From NCBI RefSeq assembly GCF_900119915.1, contig NZ_LT635455.1, forward strand, positions 496,001-560,000: DNA of 64,000 nucleotides. Direction: 5' to 3'. Source of the stretch: Olsenella timonensis (lineage in GTDB: Bacteria; Actinomycetota; Coriobacteriia; Coriobacteriales; Atopobiaceae). Positions 25,391-33,763 of the stretch are shown here, in pieces. Numbering within the stretch: the first letter of the stretch is position 1; every line of letters starts with the position of its first letter. The notes under the pieces were generated by a model that was given only the letters and a program-made list of their open reading frames with translations, had not been told where the DNA came from and searched no databases. The position numbers were made by a program, and so were the translations under genes.

Positions 25391-26353
25391 ATGAGACCCG
25401 ACCTCAGGGCATATCTTCTGGGTGACGACGGGCGCCGGGTCTTTGGGCCCGGTCCCGTCGACCTGCTGGAGCGCGTGGGCGAGCTGGGGAGTCTCCGCGC
25501 CGCCGCGATCGAGATGGGCATGGCCTACACCAAGGCGACGCGCCTCGTGCACGACGCCGAGCGCGCCTTCGGCTTTGCGCTCACCGAGCGGACCGTGGGC
25601 GGCTCCGGGGGAGGGGGCTCGCGGCTCACCGCGGAGGCGCGCGAGCTGATCGGGCGCTACCGGGCGTTCGAGCGCACGAGCCGCGCCGCGCTCTCCGCCG
25701 CCTACGAGACGTGCTTCTCGGGCTTTGGCGGCGTGGCGCGCCTGGGCTGCGTGGTCATGGCGTCCGGAGAGGGCGCGCGCTTTGGCGGCGCGCCGGGCGA
25801 GAAGCTCGTGGCGCCGCTGGCCGGCACGGCGGTGCTCGAGCGCACGCTCGCGGCGCTGCCGGGGGACCTGCTGGACGCCGTGGTGGTGACGCGCTGGGAC
25901 GCGGTGGAGGCCCTCTGCGAGCGGCTCGGCGTGCGCTGCGTGCGCGCGGAGGGGCCTCTCAAGAGCGATACCGTGCGCGCGGGCCTCGCGGCGCTGGGGC
26001 ACCGCGCGGGCTGCCTCTTCGTGACCGGCGACCAGCCGCTGCTCACCGAGGGGAGCGTGCGCGCCATGGTCGCCGCGCTCACGCGCGAGCCCACTGCCAT
26101 CGTGCGCCTGGCGTGGCACGGTCAGCCGGCAAATCCGGTGCTCTGGCCGGCGGACATGCTCGACGCGCTCGCGCGGATGGACAATGACACCGGAGGGCGC
26201 GCACTTCTCGCCGGCCATGCCGAGCTCGCGGACCGGGTGCGCCTGGTGGAGGCGGCCAGCGAGTGGGAACTCGCCGACGTGGACACGCGAGAAGACCTGG
26301 CGCGCCTGGAGGAGTGGGTCAAAAGGGGACAGTCCCCTTTTGACCCATCGTGA
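25391..26353 (+). CDS. ModE-like HTH fused to MobA/MocA-like nucleotidyltransferase
   Basis: 320 residues. Residues 1-95 match the N-terminal winged helix of ModE (FGPGPVDLLERVGELGSLRA, then AAIEMGMAYTKATRLV and LTERTVGG). Residues 115-300 are a MobA/MocA-like domain (ARLGCVVMASGEGARFGG, then LFVTGDQPLLT and GQPANPVLWP), expected to attach CMP or GMP to molybdopterin. The last residues VKRGQSPFDPS are encoded by a GTCAAAAGGGGAC palindrome overlapping the stop region. The fusion joins molybdate-type gene control with cofactor nucleotidylation. Likely regulator of the dyads at 31501 and 34109. Confidence 0.8.
   Translation: MRPDLRAYLLGDDGRRVFGPGPVDLLERVGELGSLRAAAIEMGMAYTKATRLVHDAERAFGFALTERTVGGSGGGGSRLTAEARELIGRYRAFERTSRAALSAAYETCFSGFGGVARLGCVVMASGEGARFGGAPGEKLVAPLAGTAVLERTLAALPGDLLDAVVVTRWDAVEALCERLGVRCVRAEGPLKSDTVRAGLAALGHRAGCLFVTGDQPLLTEGSVRAMVAALTREPTAIVRLAWHGQPANPVLWPADMLDALARMDNDTGGRALLAGHAELADRVRLVEAASEWELADVDTREDLARLEEWVKRGQSPFDPS
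26316..26346. repeat. GTCAAAAGGGGAC palindrome inside a gene end
   Basis: Single 31-nt palindromic unit of the family seen at 22994 and 32482. It lies within the last codons of the ModE/MocA fusion gene and before the hydantoinase. Confidence 0.85.
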
Positions 26354-26367
26354 GGAGGGGAGAGCCG

Positions 26368-27741
26368 ATGAGGAGGATCCTGGCCGGGGGCACGCTGGTC
26401 ACACCAGAGGGCCTGCGCCGCGCCGACGTGGCGCTGGAGGGCGAGAAGATCGCGGAGATAGCCGCGCGCATCGAGCCCGGCCTCACCGACGTCGTCGAGG
26501 ACGTCACGGGCTGCTGGGTGTTCCCCGGCTTCATCGACGCGCACACCCACCTGCAGTGCTGGACCGGCATGGACTGGACGGCGGACAGCTTCGAGACCGG
26601 GACGCGCGCTGCGGCCTGCGGGGGCACCACCTGCGTCGTTGACTACGCCACGGCCGACCGCGGCGTCACGATGGGCGAGGCGCTGGCAGAGTGGCAGGCG
26701 CGTGCGGCGTCGGGCGCGGGCTGCACGGCAAACTACGGCTTCCACATGGCCATCTCCGAGTGGGGCGAGGACTCGCCCGCCCAGATGCGCCGCATGCGCG
26801 AGGCGGGCGTCTCAAGCTTCAAGACCTACCTCGCCTACGACCACCTGCGCCTCTCGGACGCCGAGACGCTGCGCTGCCTGGAGGTCTGCCGCGACCTGGA
26901 CGCCGTGCTCTGCGTGCACTGCGAGAACGGCGACGTGGTGAACGAGCTGCAGCGGCGCGTGCTGGGCGCCGGCATCACGGGGCCGGAGGGCCACCCGCTC
27001 TCCCGGCCCGCCGAGGCCGAGGCGGACGCCGTCTCCCGCCTACTCTACCTGGCCCAGATCGCGGGTGCCCGCGTGAACGTGGTGCACCTGTCCACGGAGC
27101 TCGGGCTTCTCGCCGTGCGCGCCGCCCGCGAGCGCGGCCAGAGGGGCATCTACGTGGAGACCTGCCCGCAGTACCTCACGCTCGACGACACGCGCTACCT
27201 GGAGTGCGGCGACGACGGCTTCGCGGGCGCCAAGTACGTGATGAGCCCGCCCTTGCGCAAGCCGTCGGACGTGCGGGCGCTGCGCGGGGCGGTGCTGGCC
27301 GGCGAGGTGGACTCCATCGCGACGGACCACTGTTCGTTCAACCTGCGCGGCCAGAAGGACCGCGGCCGCGGCGACTTCACCAAGATTCCCAACGGCGGCC
27401 CGGGCATCGAGCACCGCCCGGCCGTGACGGCCACGACCTTTGAGGGGCAGCTCGGGCCGACGGAGCTCTGCCGACTGCTGTCGGAGGGCCCGGCGCGCGT
27501 CTTCGGCCTGTGGCCGGAGCGCGGTCGGCTCGCCGTGGGCGCCGCGGCCGACGTCTGCGTGTGGGACCCGTCCGCGCGCTGGACGATCAGCGCGGCGACC
27601 CAGCACCAGGCCGTGGACTACACGCCGTGGGAGGGCTTCGAGGCGCGTGGGCGGGCGCACCTCGTCTACGTGGGCGGGGAGCTCGTGGCCCGCGACGGCG
27701 AGCCCTGCGGTCCTACCCCCGGCCGCTACGTGGCACGATAG
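26368..27741 (+). CDS. hyuA: Dihydropyrimidinase/hydantoinase-family amidohydrolase
   Basis: 457 residues from ATG 26368 behind AGGAGGGGAGAG. The cyclic amidohydrolase metal site is intact: FIDAHTHLQ (H59, H61), carboxylated lysine in SSFKTYLAYD (K152), CVHCENGD, VVHLSTELG and ATDHCSFN. It opens hydantoin- or pyrimidine-type rings to carbamoyl amino acids. That would feed the carbamoyltransferase and carbamate kinase next door. Same operon, coupled to the ModE/MocA gene. Exact substrate open. Confidence 0.88.
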   Translation: MRRILAGGTLVTPEGLRRADVALEGEKIAEIAARIEPGLTDVVEDVTGCWVFPGFIDAHTHLQCWTGMDWTADSFETGTRAAACGGTTCVVDYATADRGVTMGEALAEWQARAASGAGCTANYGFHMAISEWGEDSPAQMRRMREAGVSSFKTYLAYDHLRLSDAETLRCLEVCRDLDAVLCVHCENGDVVNELQRRVLGAGITGPEGHPLSRPAEAEADAVSRLLYLAQIAGARVNVVHLSTELGLLAVRAARERGQRGIYVETCPQYLTLDDTRYLECGDDGFAGAKYVMSPPLRKPSDVRALRGAVLAGEVDSIATDHCSFNLRGQKDRGRGDFTKIPNGGPGIEHRPAVTATTFEGQLGPTELCRLLSEGPARVFGLWPERGRLAVGAAADVCVWDPSARWTISAATQHQAVDYTPWEGFEARGRAHLVYVGGELVARDGEPCGPTPGRYVAR

Positions 27742-27795
27742 TCAACAGTCAGTCGTAAAGTGGGGGACGTCCCCCTCAAGCAGAAGGAGAAGAAC

Positions 27796-28182
27796 ATGGC
27801 AATCGAGGCAATCGTCACCGACAAGGCTCCCGCTGCGCTCGGTCCCTACTCCGCCGCCGTGGCCGCCCCGGCCACTAAGGCCATCCACGTTTCCGGCCAG
27901 CTGCCGATCGACCCGGCCACCGGCGAGTTCGCCGGCGAGGACATCGCCGCCCAGACCCGTCAGAGCCTGACCAACATCAAGAACATCCTCGAGGCCGCCG
28001 GCGCGAGCATGGCCGACGTCGCCGAGGTCACCGTCCTTCTCGACGACATCGCGGACTTCGCGGCGATGAACGAGGTCTACGGCGAGTTCTTCACGGCGCC
28101 GTATCCCAGCCGCGCCGCCTTTGAGGTGGCCGCGCTGCCCAAGGCCGCCAAGGTTGAGATCAAGGCCGTGGCCTACCTGTAG
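27796..28182 (+). CDS. ridA: RidA-family enamine/imine deaminase
   Basis: 128 residues; start behind AAGGAGAAG. Typical blocks: APAALGPYSAAV, IHVSGQLPIDPATG, SLTNIKNILEAAG and YPSRAAFEVAALPK, including the substrate-binding Arg. It hydrolyses reactive 2-aminoacrylate-type imines. This fits with the diaminopropionate lyase upstream, whose chemistry passes through such an intermediate. Last gene of the operon. Confidence 0.92.
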   Translation: MAIEAIVTDKAPAALGPYSAAVAAPATKAIHVSGQLPIDPATGEFAGEDIAAQTRQSLTNIKNILEAAGASMADVAEVTVLLDDIADFAAMNEVYGEFFTAPYPSRAAFEVAALPKAAKVEIKAVAYL

Positions 28183-28202
28183 TCAGGGTCTCACGCGTTG
28201 GG

Positions 28203-28270
28203 GCGACCCTCCGCATCTCACGCAGGACTGCGCTTCGCGGAAGATCCTGCATAGAGATGCGGAGGGTCGC
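28203..28270. repeat. Long stem-loop after ridA
   Basis: GCGACCCTCCGCATCTC pairs with GAGATGCGGAGGGTCGC, and an inner CAGGA/TCCTG extends the stem. Likely transcription end or intergenic repeat of the operon 20293-28182. Bases 28271-28335 show no gene. Confidence 0.7.
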
Positions 28271-28335
28271 TCGCTCTCGATCCACAGGTGCCGAGAGGGG
28301 CGGAGTGGGGCTGCGCCCCCGTCGGCTCTTCTCGC

Positions 28336-28455
28336 CTAGCCCTCCACCTCGCGCAGGAGCTCGGCGGGGTCGACGCCGTAGAGGCGCGCGACCTTCACGA
28401 GGTTGGTGGTGCTGGGCTCGGACGCCCCGCGCTCTATGTTGCCTACGCCACGGCC
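28336..28455 (-). pseudogene. XRE regulator, C-terminal fragment
   Basis: On the minus strand a frame reads GNIERGASEPSTTNLVKVAR then LYGVDPAELLREVEG and a stop at 28338-28336. This is the second half of a Cro/C1 HTH domain. The first half is missing; the sequence meets the transporter remnant head-on. Confidence 0.65.
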
Positions 28456-28462
28456 GCGCGGT

Positions 28463-28851
28463 TCTTCTCGGTTGACAGCTTTCAGATCCTGCTCCCCCAG
28501 GCGCTCTTCATGCTCGCCGCGACGATCGTCATCTCCCTCTTTGTGAGCGCTCGCGAGTCCACCGACGGCGTCTTCGGCCGCGTGGAGGGTGTCTTTGGCA
28601 TCAAGAGCTGGCAGAACATGCTCACGGGCGTGCTATGGTCGGTCGCCAACATCGCCGTGCTCTTCTCCAACCAGGTAAACGGCGTTGCCGTGGGCTGGAC
28701 GCTCGCCAACATGAACCTCATCTTCGCCACGCTCGGGGGGCTCTTCATCCTGCACGAGAAGAAGACGCCCAAGGAGCTGCGCTTCGTCATCGCGGGCATG
28801 GTGCTCATCGCCCTTGGCGGCATTGCCATCGGCGTCACCAAGCTCGGCTAG
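28463..28851 (+). pseudogene. GRP-family sugar transporter, C-terminal remnant
   Basis: About 128 codons with four hydrophobic spans (LLPQALFMLAATIVISLFVS, SWQNMLTGVLWSVANIAVLF, VGWTLANMNLIFATLGGLFI, LRFVIAGMVLIALGGIAIG), matching the second half of GlcU/RhaT-like transporters of the drug/metabolite superfamily. The N-terminal half is absent. The open frame upstream is not transporter-like. It precedes the SDR gene by 36 nt, so an intact form probably supplied a sugar or polyol to that dehydrogenase. Confidence 0.7.
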
Positions 28852-28887
28852 TCGGTCCCCTACAGGTCAGGTGGAAAGGAACGCATC

Positions 28888-29679
28888 ATGTCCATCACGC
28901 ACAACAAGTACGCCTTTGAGGGCAAGGTCGTCATTGTCACCGGCAGCGCCCGCGGCATCGGGCGCGCCATCGCACGTGCCTTCTGCGAGAACGGAGCCCA
29001 GGTCGTTGCCGTCGACCTCAACCTCGAGGGTGCCCAGGAGACCGTCTCGGGCTTTGCGGGCTCCTGTGCCATGGCGTGCAACATTGCGGACGAGGAGGCG
29101 TGCAAGGGGCTCATCGACGCGGTCGTCGAGAGGTACGGACGCCTCGACGTGCTCATGAACAATGCCGGCATCTTCACCCAGGCCCCCGTCACCGACATGC
29201 CCGCGGCCGACTGGCACAAGCTCTTCTCGGTGAACGTTGACAGTATGTTCTACCTCACCAAGTACGCCATGCCGCACCTGATTGAGACCAAGGGCAACAT
29301 CGTCCAGACCGCGAGCGTCAACGGGCTCGGCGGCGACTACATGTCCTGGGCATACAACGCGACCAAGCACGCGGTCGTGGGTATGGTGCGGAGCCTCTGC
29401 ATCGACTACGGCGACAAGGGAGTGCGCATCAACGCCGTCGCGCCTGCGATGACCGCCACGGACATGAACCGTAGCGTCTGGAGCGTTCCCGAGAAGGTCG
29501 CCCCCTTCATCGAGCGCATCCCGATGAACCGCATCGGTCAGGTCGAGGACATCGCCCGCGCGGTCATGTTCCTTGCCTCCGATGACGCCGGCTACATCAC
29601 CGGGCAGGTCCTGTGCGTCGACGGCGGCGTCACCGCCTCCGACGGGCAGGCGCCGGGAGAGTACGACGAGAAGCTCTAG
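28888..29679 (+). CDS. Short-chain dehydrogenase/reductase
   Basis: 263-residue cytoplasmic NAD(P)-dependent oxidoreductase. Cofactor motif TGSARGIGR (18-26), NNAGIF, and active-site Y156-x3-K160 (WAYNATKHA) are intact. It ends with YITGQVLCVDGGVTASDG as in glucose-1-dehydrogenase-like members. Asp in VAVDLNLEG at the end of beta-2 suggests NAD preference. Start behind GGAAAGGAACG. Neighbour is a sugar transporter remnant, so a sugar or polyol substrate is plausible. Confidence 0.88.
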   Translation: MSITHNKYAFEGKVVIVTGSARGIGRAIARAFCENGAQVVAVDLNLEGAQETVSGFAGSCAMACNIADEEACKGLIDAVVERYGRLDVLMNNAGIFTQAPVTDMPAADWHKLFSVNVDSMFYLTKYAMPHLIETKGNIVQTASVNGLGGDYMSWAYNATKHAVVGMVRSLCIDYGDKGVRINAVAPAMTATDMNRSVWSVPEKVAPFIERIPMNRIGQVEDIARAVMFLASDDAGYITGQVLCVDGGVTASDGQAPGEYDEKL

Positions 29680-29752
29680 GCCCGGCCCTGACGGGAGGGC
29701 CCCGCTCCCGTCGCGCGAACCTCGCGACACGGCATCGCCGGCGCTTCTTCGC

Positions 29753-30763
29753 CTATCGTGACGAGAAGCGCTGGCGATGTCTGCTCGGGGACTCTCCGTA
29801 TCTGCTGCGAAAGAGACGGTAGAGGACGTCGGCGCTCCCGAGTCCCACGCGCGCGGCGACGAGGGGGAGGGGGAGGTCGGTCTGCTCGAGCAGGGCCGCA
29901 GCCAGCTCTGCGCGTTGCGTCCCGAGCCACGACTTGGGGGTTTCGCCCGTGGCCTGGAGGAAGCGGCGCTGGAGGGTTCTCTCGCTCATTCCGGCGCGCC
30001 CGGCCATCTCCCGCACGCTCCACGGGTGCGAGAGATCGCGGCGAACGGCTTGGCAGAGCGTGTCAACGTCATTCATCGCGAGCTCTCCGAGCTCGGTCTC
30101 GGGCATGCCGAAGGCCTCTTGGCGCGTCTCGAGAGAGCGTGGGCGCCAGAGGCTCATCGCCTCGGACACCTCGGCCGCCGTCCGGGGTCCGGTGAGCGCG
30201 GCAAGCAGCGAGAGACACAGGTCGAGACCGGAGGCGCCCCCCGCCGACGTCCATATGCTCCGCGAGGAGTCGTGCGTGAGGATGCGGTCGGGCTCGAGCG
30301 CGGCGGAGGGGAAGAGGCGGGAGAACAGCGCTGCGTAGGCGTGGTGCGTCGTGCAGGTCACGCCGTCGAGCAGTCCCGCGCGCCCGAGCACGAAGGAGCC
30401 CGTTCCCAGGGAGGCGACTTGGGCGCCCCTCCCATAGGCATCCCGCAGCCACCCGCAGCAGGCATCGAGCTCGTCCCGTTGCTCGGTGCTGGAGCCAAAT
30501 GTGACTTCGGGGTGGGTGAAGCCGGGGACGCACACGAGGTCGGCGCGGGCGTCGACCTGCTCGAGGGGCGTTGCCTCGGCGGAGAGGCCATGGTCGAGTC
30601 GTGCACGGCGGCCGTTTGCGACGAACACGAGGCTGCAGGGCGCCTTTGCGCCGAGGATGGGACTGTCGGCAAAGACCTGGATGACGTTGGCGAGGTCGTG
30701 CGACCACATGCCGTCAGCAAGCAGCGCGACGACTCGCGGCCGTCCATGCCCCTCAGCGCTCAT
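29753..30763 (-). CDS. GlxA-like AraC-family regulator
   Basis: 336 residues, start at MSAEGHGRPR behind GAGAGGACGG. The N-terminal DJ-1/PfpI-like domain (VVALLADGMWSHDLANVIQV to about residue 190, including VASLGTGSFVLGRAGLLDG) is followed by two HTH units: WSVREMAGRAGMSERTLQRR and LPLVAARVGLGSADVLYRLF. Such regulators sense small metabolites. It overlaps the 3' end of yqeC by 11 nt, so the two form one minus-strand unit and it may control selenium/molybdenum genes. Confidence 0.87.
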   Translation of the reverse strand: MSAEGHGRPRVVALLADGMWSHDLANVIQVFADSPILGAKAPCSLVFVANGRRARLDHGLSAEATPLEQVDARADLVCVPGFTHPEVTFGSSTEQRDELDACCGWLRDAYGRGAQVASLGTGSFVLGRAGLLDGVTCTTHHAYAALFSRLFPSAALEPDRILTHDSSRSIWTSAGGASGLDLCLSLLAALTGPRTAAEVSEAMSLWRPRSLETRQEAFGMPETELGELAMNDVDTLCQAVRRDLSHPWSVREMAGRAGMSERTLQRRFLQATGETPKSWLGTQRAELAAALLEQTDLPLPLVAARVGLGSADVLYRLFRSRYGESPSRHRQRFSSR

Positions 30764-31466
30764 GCCCGTCCTCTCTGCTCTGTGGCCCGCGCGCCTGACG
30801 AGTATCGCCCATTGTCCACCGCGCATCGCTTCGCAGGCTCCCGCAGACGGCGAGCACGCCGAGTTGGGCGGCGAGCTCGCGGGCGGCGTCGGGAGCGACG
30901 TCGGCCTGGTTGACGAGGGCGACGTCTGCCAGGGCCTCCGTGTTGGCGGCACGCGCCACGAGCTCGGGCGTGGCGACGTCGTCCGGTGCGCACCCGGTGA
31001 GCTCGCAGAAGCGCTCCGGGCGGTGGACGACCTCGCGCACGGGGCGACCGAGCCCGGAGGCGCCGAGCACGAGGATCGTGCGCGCGGAGCACGCGGGTAT
31101 GACCGGCTCCCAGGGGGCGTGGGCCTTGAGGGGGAGCCGCCGGGAGCCGTCGGCCTCCACGAGGACGTGGTCCGCGAGCGACGCTAGCTGCTCGATGCCC
31201 AGCTCGGGGGCTGCGAGCTTGTCGTTCTTCTCGCCCGGCGATCCAACGCAGACGACGCGGGTCGCCCGCAGGGCCTGGGCAACCTCGTCAGCCGTGGGGG
31301 AGACCAGGAGCGACACGCCCGCGAACGGCAGGATGTGCGTCGTGGTGGTGAGCACGACCGTGCCCGGCAGCTCGCGCGCGAGCGTCGCCAGGAGCGACGT
31401 CTTGCCGCCGCTGCCAATGACCGACGTCACGCCGCGGCCTGCGCCCAGCAGCTCCGCAAGTCCCAT
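30753..31466 (-). CDS. yqeC: Selenium cofactor biosynthesis protein YqeC
   Basis: 237 residues. N-terminal P-loop GVTSVIGSGGKTSLL (18-24) and TTTTHILP, then VLVEADGSRRLPLKAHAPWE are typical of YqeC. The family occurs with genomes carrying selenium-dependent molybdenum hydroxylases and is thought to help load or handle the labile selenium cofactor. Start at ATG 31466-31464, behind CGAGGAGG. Divergent from yedF across a possible ModE-type dyad. Confidence 0.9.
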   Translation of the reverse strand: MGLAELLGAGRGVTSVIGSGGKTSLLATLARELPGTVVLTTTTHILPFAGVSLLVSPTADEVAQALRATRVVCVGSPGEKNDKLAAPELGIEQLASLADHVLVEADGSRRLPLKAHAPWEPVIPACSARTILVLGASGLGRPVREVVHRPERFCELTGCAPDDVATPELVARAANTEALADVALVNQADVAPDAARELAAQLGVLAVCGSLRSDARWTMGDTRQARGPQSREDGHER

Positions 31467-31500
31467 GGCGCACCTCCTCGAAGAGGGCCTACCGTCCGCC

Positions 31501-31526
31501 GCCTTGTAGTTCTCAGAATATAACGT
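31501..31526. promoter_or_regulatory. ModE-like dyad between yqeC and yedF
   Basis: GCCTTGTA-N10-TATAACGT, in the divergent promoter region. It shares arm sequence (TATAACG) and the exact 10-nt spacing with the perfect dyad at 34109. Two mismatches in the left arm. Confidence 0.55.
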
Positions 31527-31584
31527 GCCATTACAATTTGTCTGGTATTCAGACCGTTTTTCGGCAAACGACCGAGGGGAAGAC

Positions 31585-32217
31585 ATGGCGGAGACGATGC
31601 TGACGATCGACGCGCGGGGCGAGGCGTGCCCCATCCCGGTGGTGCGGACGCTCAAGGCGCTCGGCGCGCTGGCGGGCCCGGGCACGGTGGAGACCATCGT
31701 CGATAACGAGATCGCGGTGCAGAACCTCACCCGCATGGGCGAGGGCAAGGGCTGCGCGGTCTCGAGCGAGCGCACCGGGGAGAAGGAGTGGCGCGTCAGC
31801 GTGCGCGCGGACGCGGCTGTTGTGGTCGCGGCGGGCGAGCCCGAGGCCGTGACCTGCGACGTCCCTGCCGCCGCGGTGCCGCGCAACGTGGTCGTGGCGA
31901 TCACGTCCGAGTGCATGGGCACCGGCGACGACGTCCTGGGCAAGAAGCTCATGGGGAGCTTCGTCTACTCGCTCACCCAGCTCGACGAGCTGCCCGCGAC
32001 CGTGCTGCTCTACAACGGCGGGGCGCATCTCAGCTGCGAGGGGTCGCCGGCGCTGGAGGACCTGCGCGGCCTCGCGGCGGCGGGCGTGGAGGTCCTCACC
32101 TGCGGCACCTGCCTCGACCACTACGGCATCGCGGACACGCTTGCCGTGGGCGAGGTCACCAACATGTACGTGATCGCGCAGCGCCTCACGGGCGCGAGCC
32201 TCGTGGTGAGGCCGTAG
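31585..32217 (+). CDS. yedF: YedF-type sulfurtransferase-like selenium metabolism protein
   Basis: 210 residues. Residues 1-75 are a TusA-like domain with the EACPIPV motif (Cys15); residues 90-205 are a DsrE-like domain (VVVAITSECMGTGDD, SLTQLDELPATVLLYNGG, LTCGTCLDHYG). This two-domain form is the selenium-associated YedF. It probably carries persulfide or selenide to the cofactor. Start ATG 31585 behind GAGGGGAAG. It leads a plus-strand run with DUF3343 and the cysteine desulfurase. Confidence 0.9.
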   Translation: MAETMLTIDARGEACPIPVVRTLKALGALAGPGTVETIVDNEIAVQNLTRMGEGKGCAVSSERTGEKEWRVSVRADAAVVVAAGEPEAVTCDVPAAAVPRNVVVAITSECMGTGDDVLGKKLMGSFVYSLTQLDELPATVLLYNGGAHLSCEGSPALEDLRGLAAAGVEVLTCGTCLDHYGIADTLAVGEVTNMYVIAQRLTGASLVVRP

Positions 32218-32220
32218 GGC

Positions 32221-32481
32221 GTGGGCGGCGCCCGGCGCGTGCGGGTCCCGTCGCTCGTGGTGACGTTTCCCACCACGGCGGCGGCGATGTCGTGCGAGGA
32301 GAGCTGCGCGCGCCGCGGCCTGCCCGGGCGGATGATTCCCGTGCCGGGCGAGGTCGCGGCGGGCTGCGGCCTGGCGTGGAAGGCGGCTCCCGAGGATCGC
32401 TCGGCGCTGGAGGGCGCGCTCGCAGCCGACGGCGTGCCCGTCGAGGGCTGGGCCGTGATCGAGCTGCTGGAGTTCCGATGA
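32221..32481 (+). CDS. DUF3343 putative Se/S carrier protein
   Basis: 86 residues with GTG start at 32221, three bases after yedF. Conserved TFPTTAAAMSCEESC (Cys25, Cys29), then PGRMIPVPGEVAAGCGLAWK (Cys49) marks DUF3343. Cysteines and position between YedF and a desulfurase fit a small sulfur or selenium carrier. Translationally coupled. Confidence 0.85.
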   Translation: MGGARRVRVPSLVVTFPTTAAAMSCEESCARRGLPGRMIPVPGEVAAGCGLAWKAAPEDRSALEGALAADGVPVEGWAVIELLEFR

Positions 32482-32508
32482 GTCAAAAGGGGACAGTCCC
32501 CTTTTGAC
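32482..32508. repeat. GTCAAAAGGGGAC palindrome
   Basis: A 27-nt unit directly after the DUF3343 stop and before the desulfurase; same family as 22994-23068 and 26316-26346. Confidence 0.85.
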
Positions 32509-32537
32509 CCATTCTTGTCGAGAGGGACGTGGGGCGG

Positions 32538-33686
32538 ATGATCTACCTGGACAACGCGGCGACCACGATGCGCAAGCCGAGGGAGGTCGTTGACGCCGTG
32601 TGCGAGGCGATGGGGTCGCTCGGCAACGCGGGGCGCGGTGCGTCTGCCGGCGCGCTCGACGCGGGGCGCGTGGTGCTGCGCTGCCGCGAGGCGATGGCGC
32701 GTCTGCTCGGATGCCCCCGGGCGGACCACGTGTGCTTTCTCGCCAACTCCACGGCCGCCCTCAACGCCGCGCTGTCCGGCCTGGTCGAGCCGGGGGACCG
32801 CGTGGTGACAACGGTGCTGGAGCACAACTCCGTGCTGCGGCCGCTCGCTCGCCTGGCGGACGAGCGCGGTGCCGAGGTGGCCTACGCCGGCTGCGACGAG
32901 CACGGGCTTCTCGACCTGGCGGACCTCGAGCGCCTGGTCACGCCGGGCACGAGGCTCGTTGCCGTGACGCACGGCTCCAACGTGACGGGCAACCTCGTGG
33001 ACGTGGCGCGCGTGGCGAGGATCGCGCACGCGGCGGGCGCGCTGTGCGTGGTGGACGCCTCCCAGACGGCGGGGGCCGTGCCGATCGACATGTCCGAGAT
33101 GGGCCTCGACGTGGTGTGCTTCACTGGGCACAAGGCCCTCATGGGACCGCAGGGAACGGGCGGCATGGCAGTTGCCGAGGGCGTCGACGTGCGTCCGTGG
33201 GCCGAGGGCGGCTCCGGCGTCCGCTCCTTCGAGCGTCGCCAGCCGAGCGAGTGGCCCACGCGCCTGGAGGCGGGGACGCTCAATGCCCACGGCCTGGCTG
33301 GACTCTTGGCGGGCGTTACCTACATCGAGAAAAACGGCGGGCCCGCGGCGGTGGGCGCGCGCGAGCACGCTATGGCGCGGCGTCTCTACGAGGGCGTGAG
33401 CGGCGTCCCCGGCGTGACGGTCTACGGTGCGTGGGACGTGGACGCGGAGCTCTGCGGCGGCATCGTTTCCCTCAACGTGGGCGACCTCGACTCCGGCGAG
33501 GTGGCCGACGCGCTCGCGCAGGGCTGGGGTATCGCCTGTCGCGCCGGGGCCCACTGCGCGCCGCTCATGCATCGGGCGCTCGGGACGGAGCGCCAGGGGA
33601 TCGTGCGCCTGAGCTGCGGCTGGTTCACCACGGCAGATGAGGTCGACGTTGCCGCGGCCGCCGTCCGCGAGATTGCGACGACCTGA
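32538..33686 (+). CDS. Cysteine desulfurase (class V aminotransferase)
   Basis: 382 residues from ATG 32538; GTG 32529 is an alternative. PLP-binding blocks DNAATT, GSNVTGN, VVDASQTAG and FTGHKALMGP (Schiff-base K199) are present. The catalytic cysteine lies in RAGAHCAPLM (C340) as in SufS/CsdA-like enzymes. Its neighbours YedF and DUF3343 suggest it supplies persulfide or selenium for the molybdenum hydroxylase cofactor rather than bulk Fe-S assembly. Active as a dimer in the cytoplasm. Confidence 0.88.
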   Translation: MIYLDNAATTMRKPREVVDAVCEAMGSLGNAGRGASAGALDAGRVVLRCREAMARLLGCPRADHVCFLANSTAALNAALSGLVEPGDRVVTTVLEHNSVLRPLARLADERGAEVAYAGCDEHGLLDLADLERLVTPGTRLVAVTHGSNVTGNLVDVARVARIAHAAGALCVVDASQTAGAVPIDMSEMGLDVVCFTGHKALMGPQGTGGMAVAEGVDVRPWAEGGSGVRSFERRQPSEWPTRLEAGTLNAHGLAGLLAGVTYIEKNGGPAAVGAREHAMARRLYEGVSGVPGVTVYGAWDVDAELCGGIVSLNVGDLDSGEVADALAQGWGIACRAGAHCAPLMHRALGTERQGIVRLSCGWFTTADEVDVAAAAVREIATT

Positions 33687-33688
33687 CT

Positions 33689-33763
33689 GGCCAACCAAAG
33701 GGGTCGGGTCCGTTTTCGCATAAATGATTTCTGCGAAAACGGACCCGACCCCTTTGGTTGGCC
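33689..33763. repeat. Perfect 32-nt inverted repeat after the desulfurase
   Basis: Arms 33689-33720 and 33732-33763, beginning GGCCAACCAAAGGGGTCGGG, are separated by 11 nt. It can end transcription of the yedF run. A third arm-like copy lies at 33981-34012. Confidence 0.9.

Noticed and set aside
24305-26218. 637-codon minus-strand frame
   Set aside because: Opposite carbamate kinase and the ModE/MocA gene; GC-driven open frame only.
31467-31952. N-terminal extension of the yqeC frame
   Set aside because: The extra residues run through the yedF promoter and coding region; the start at 31466 matches the family and has a ribosome site.
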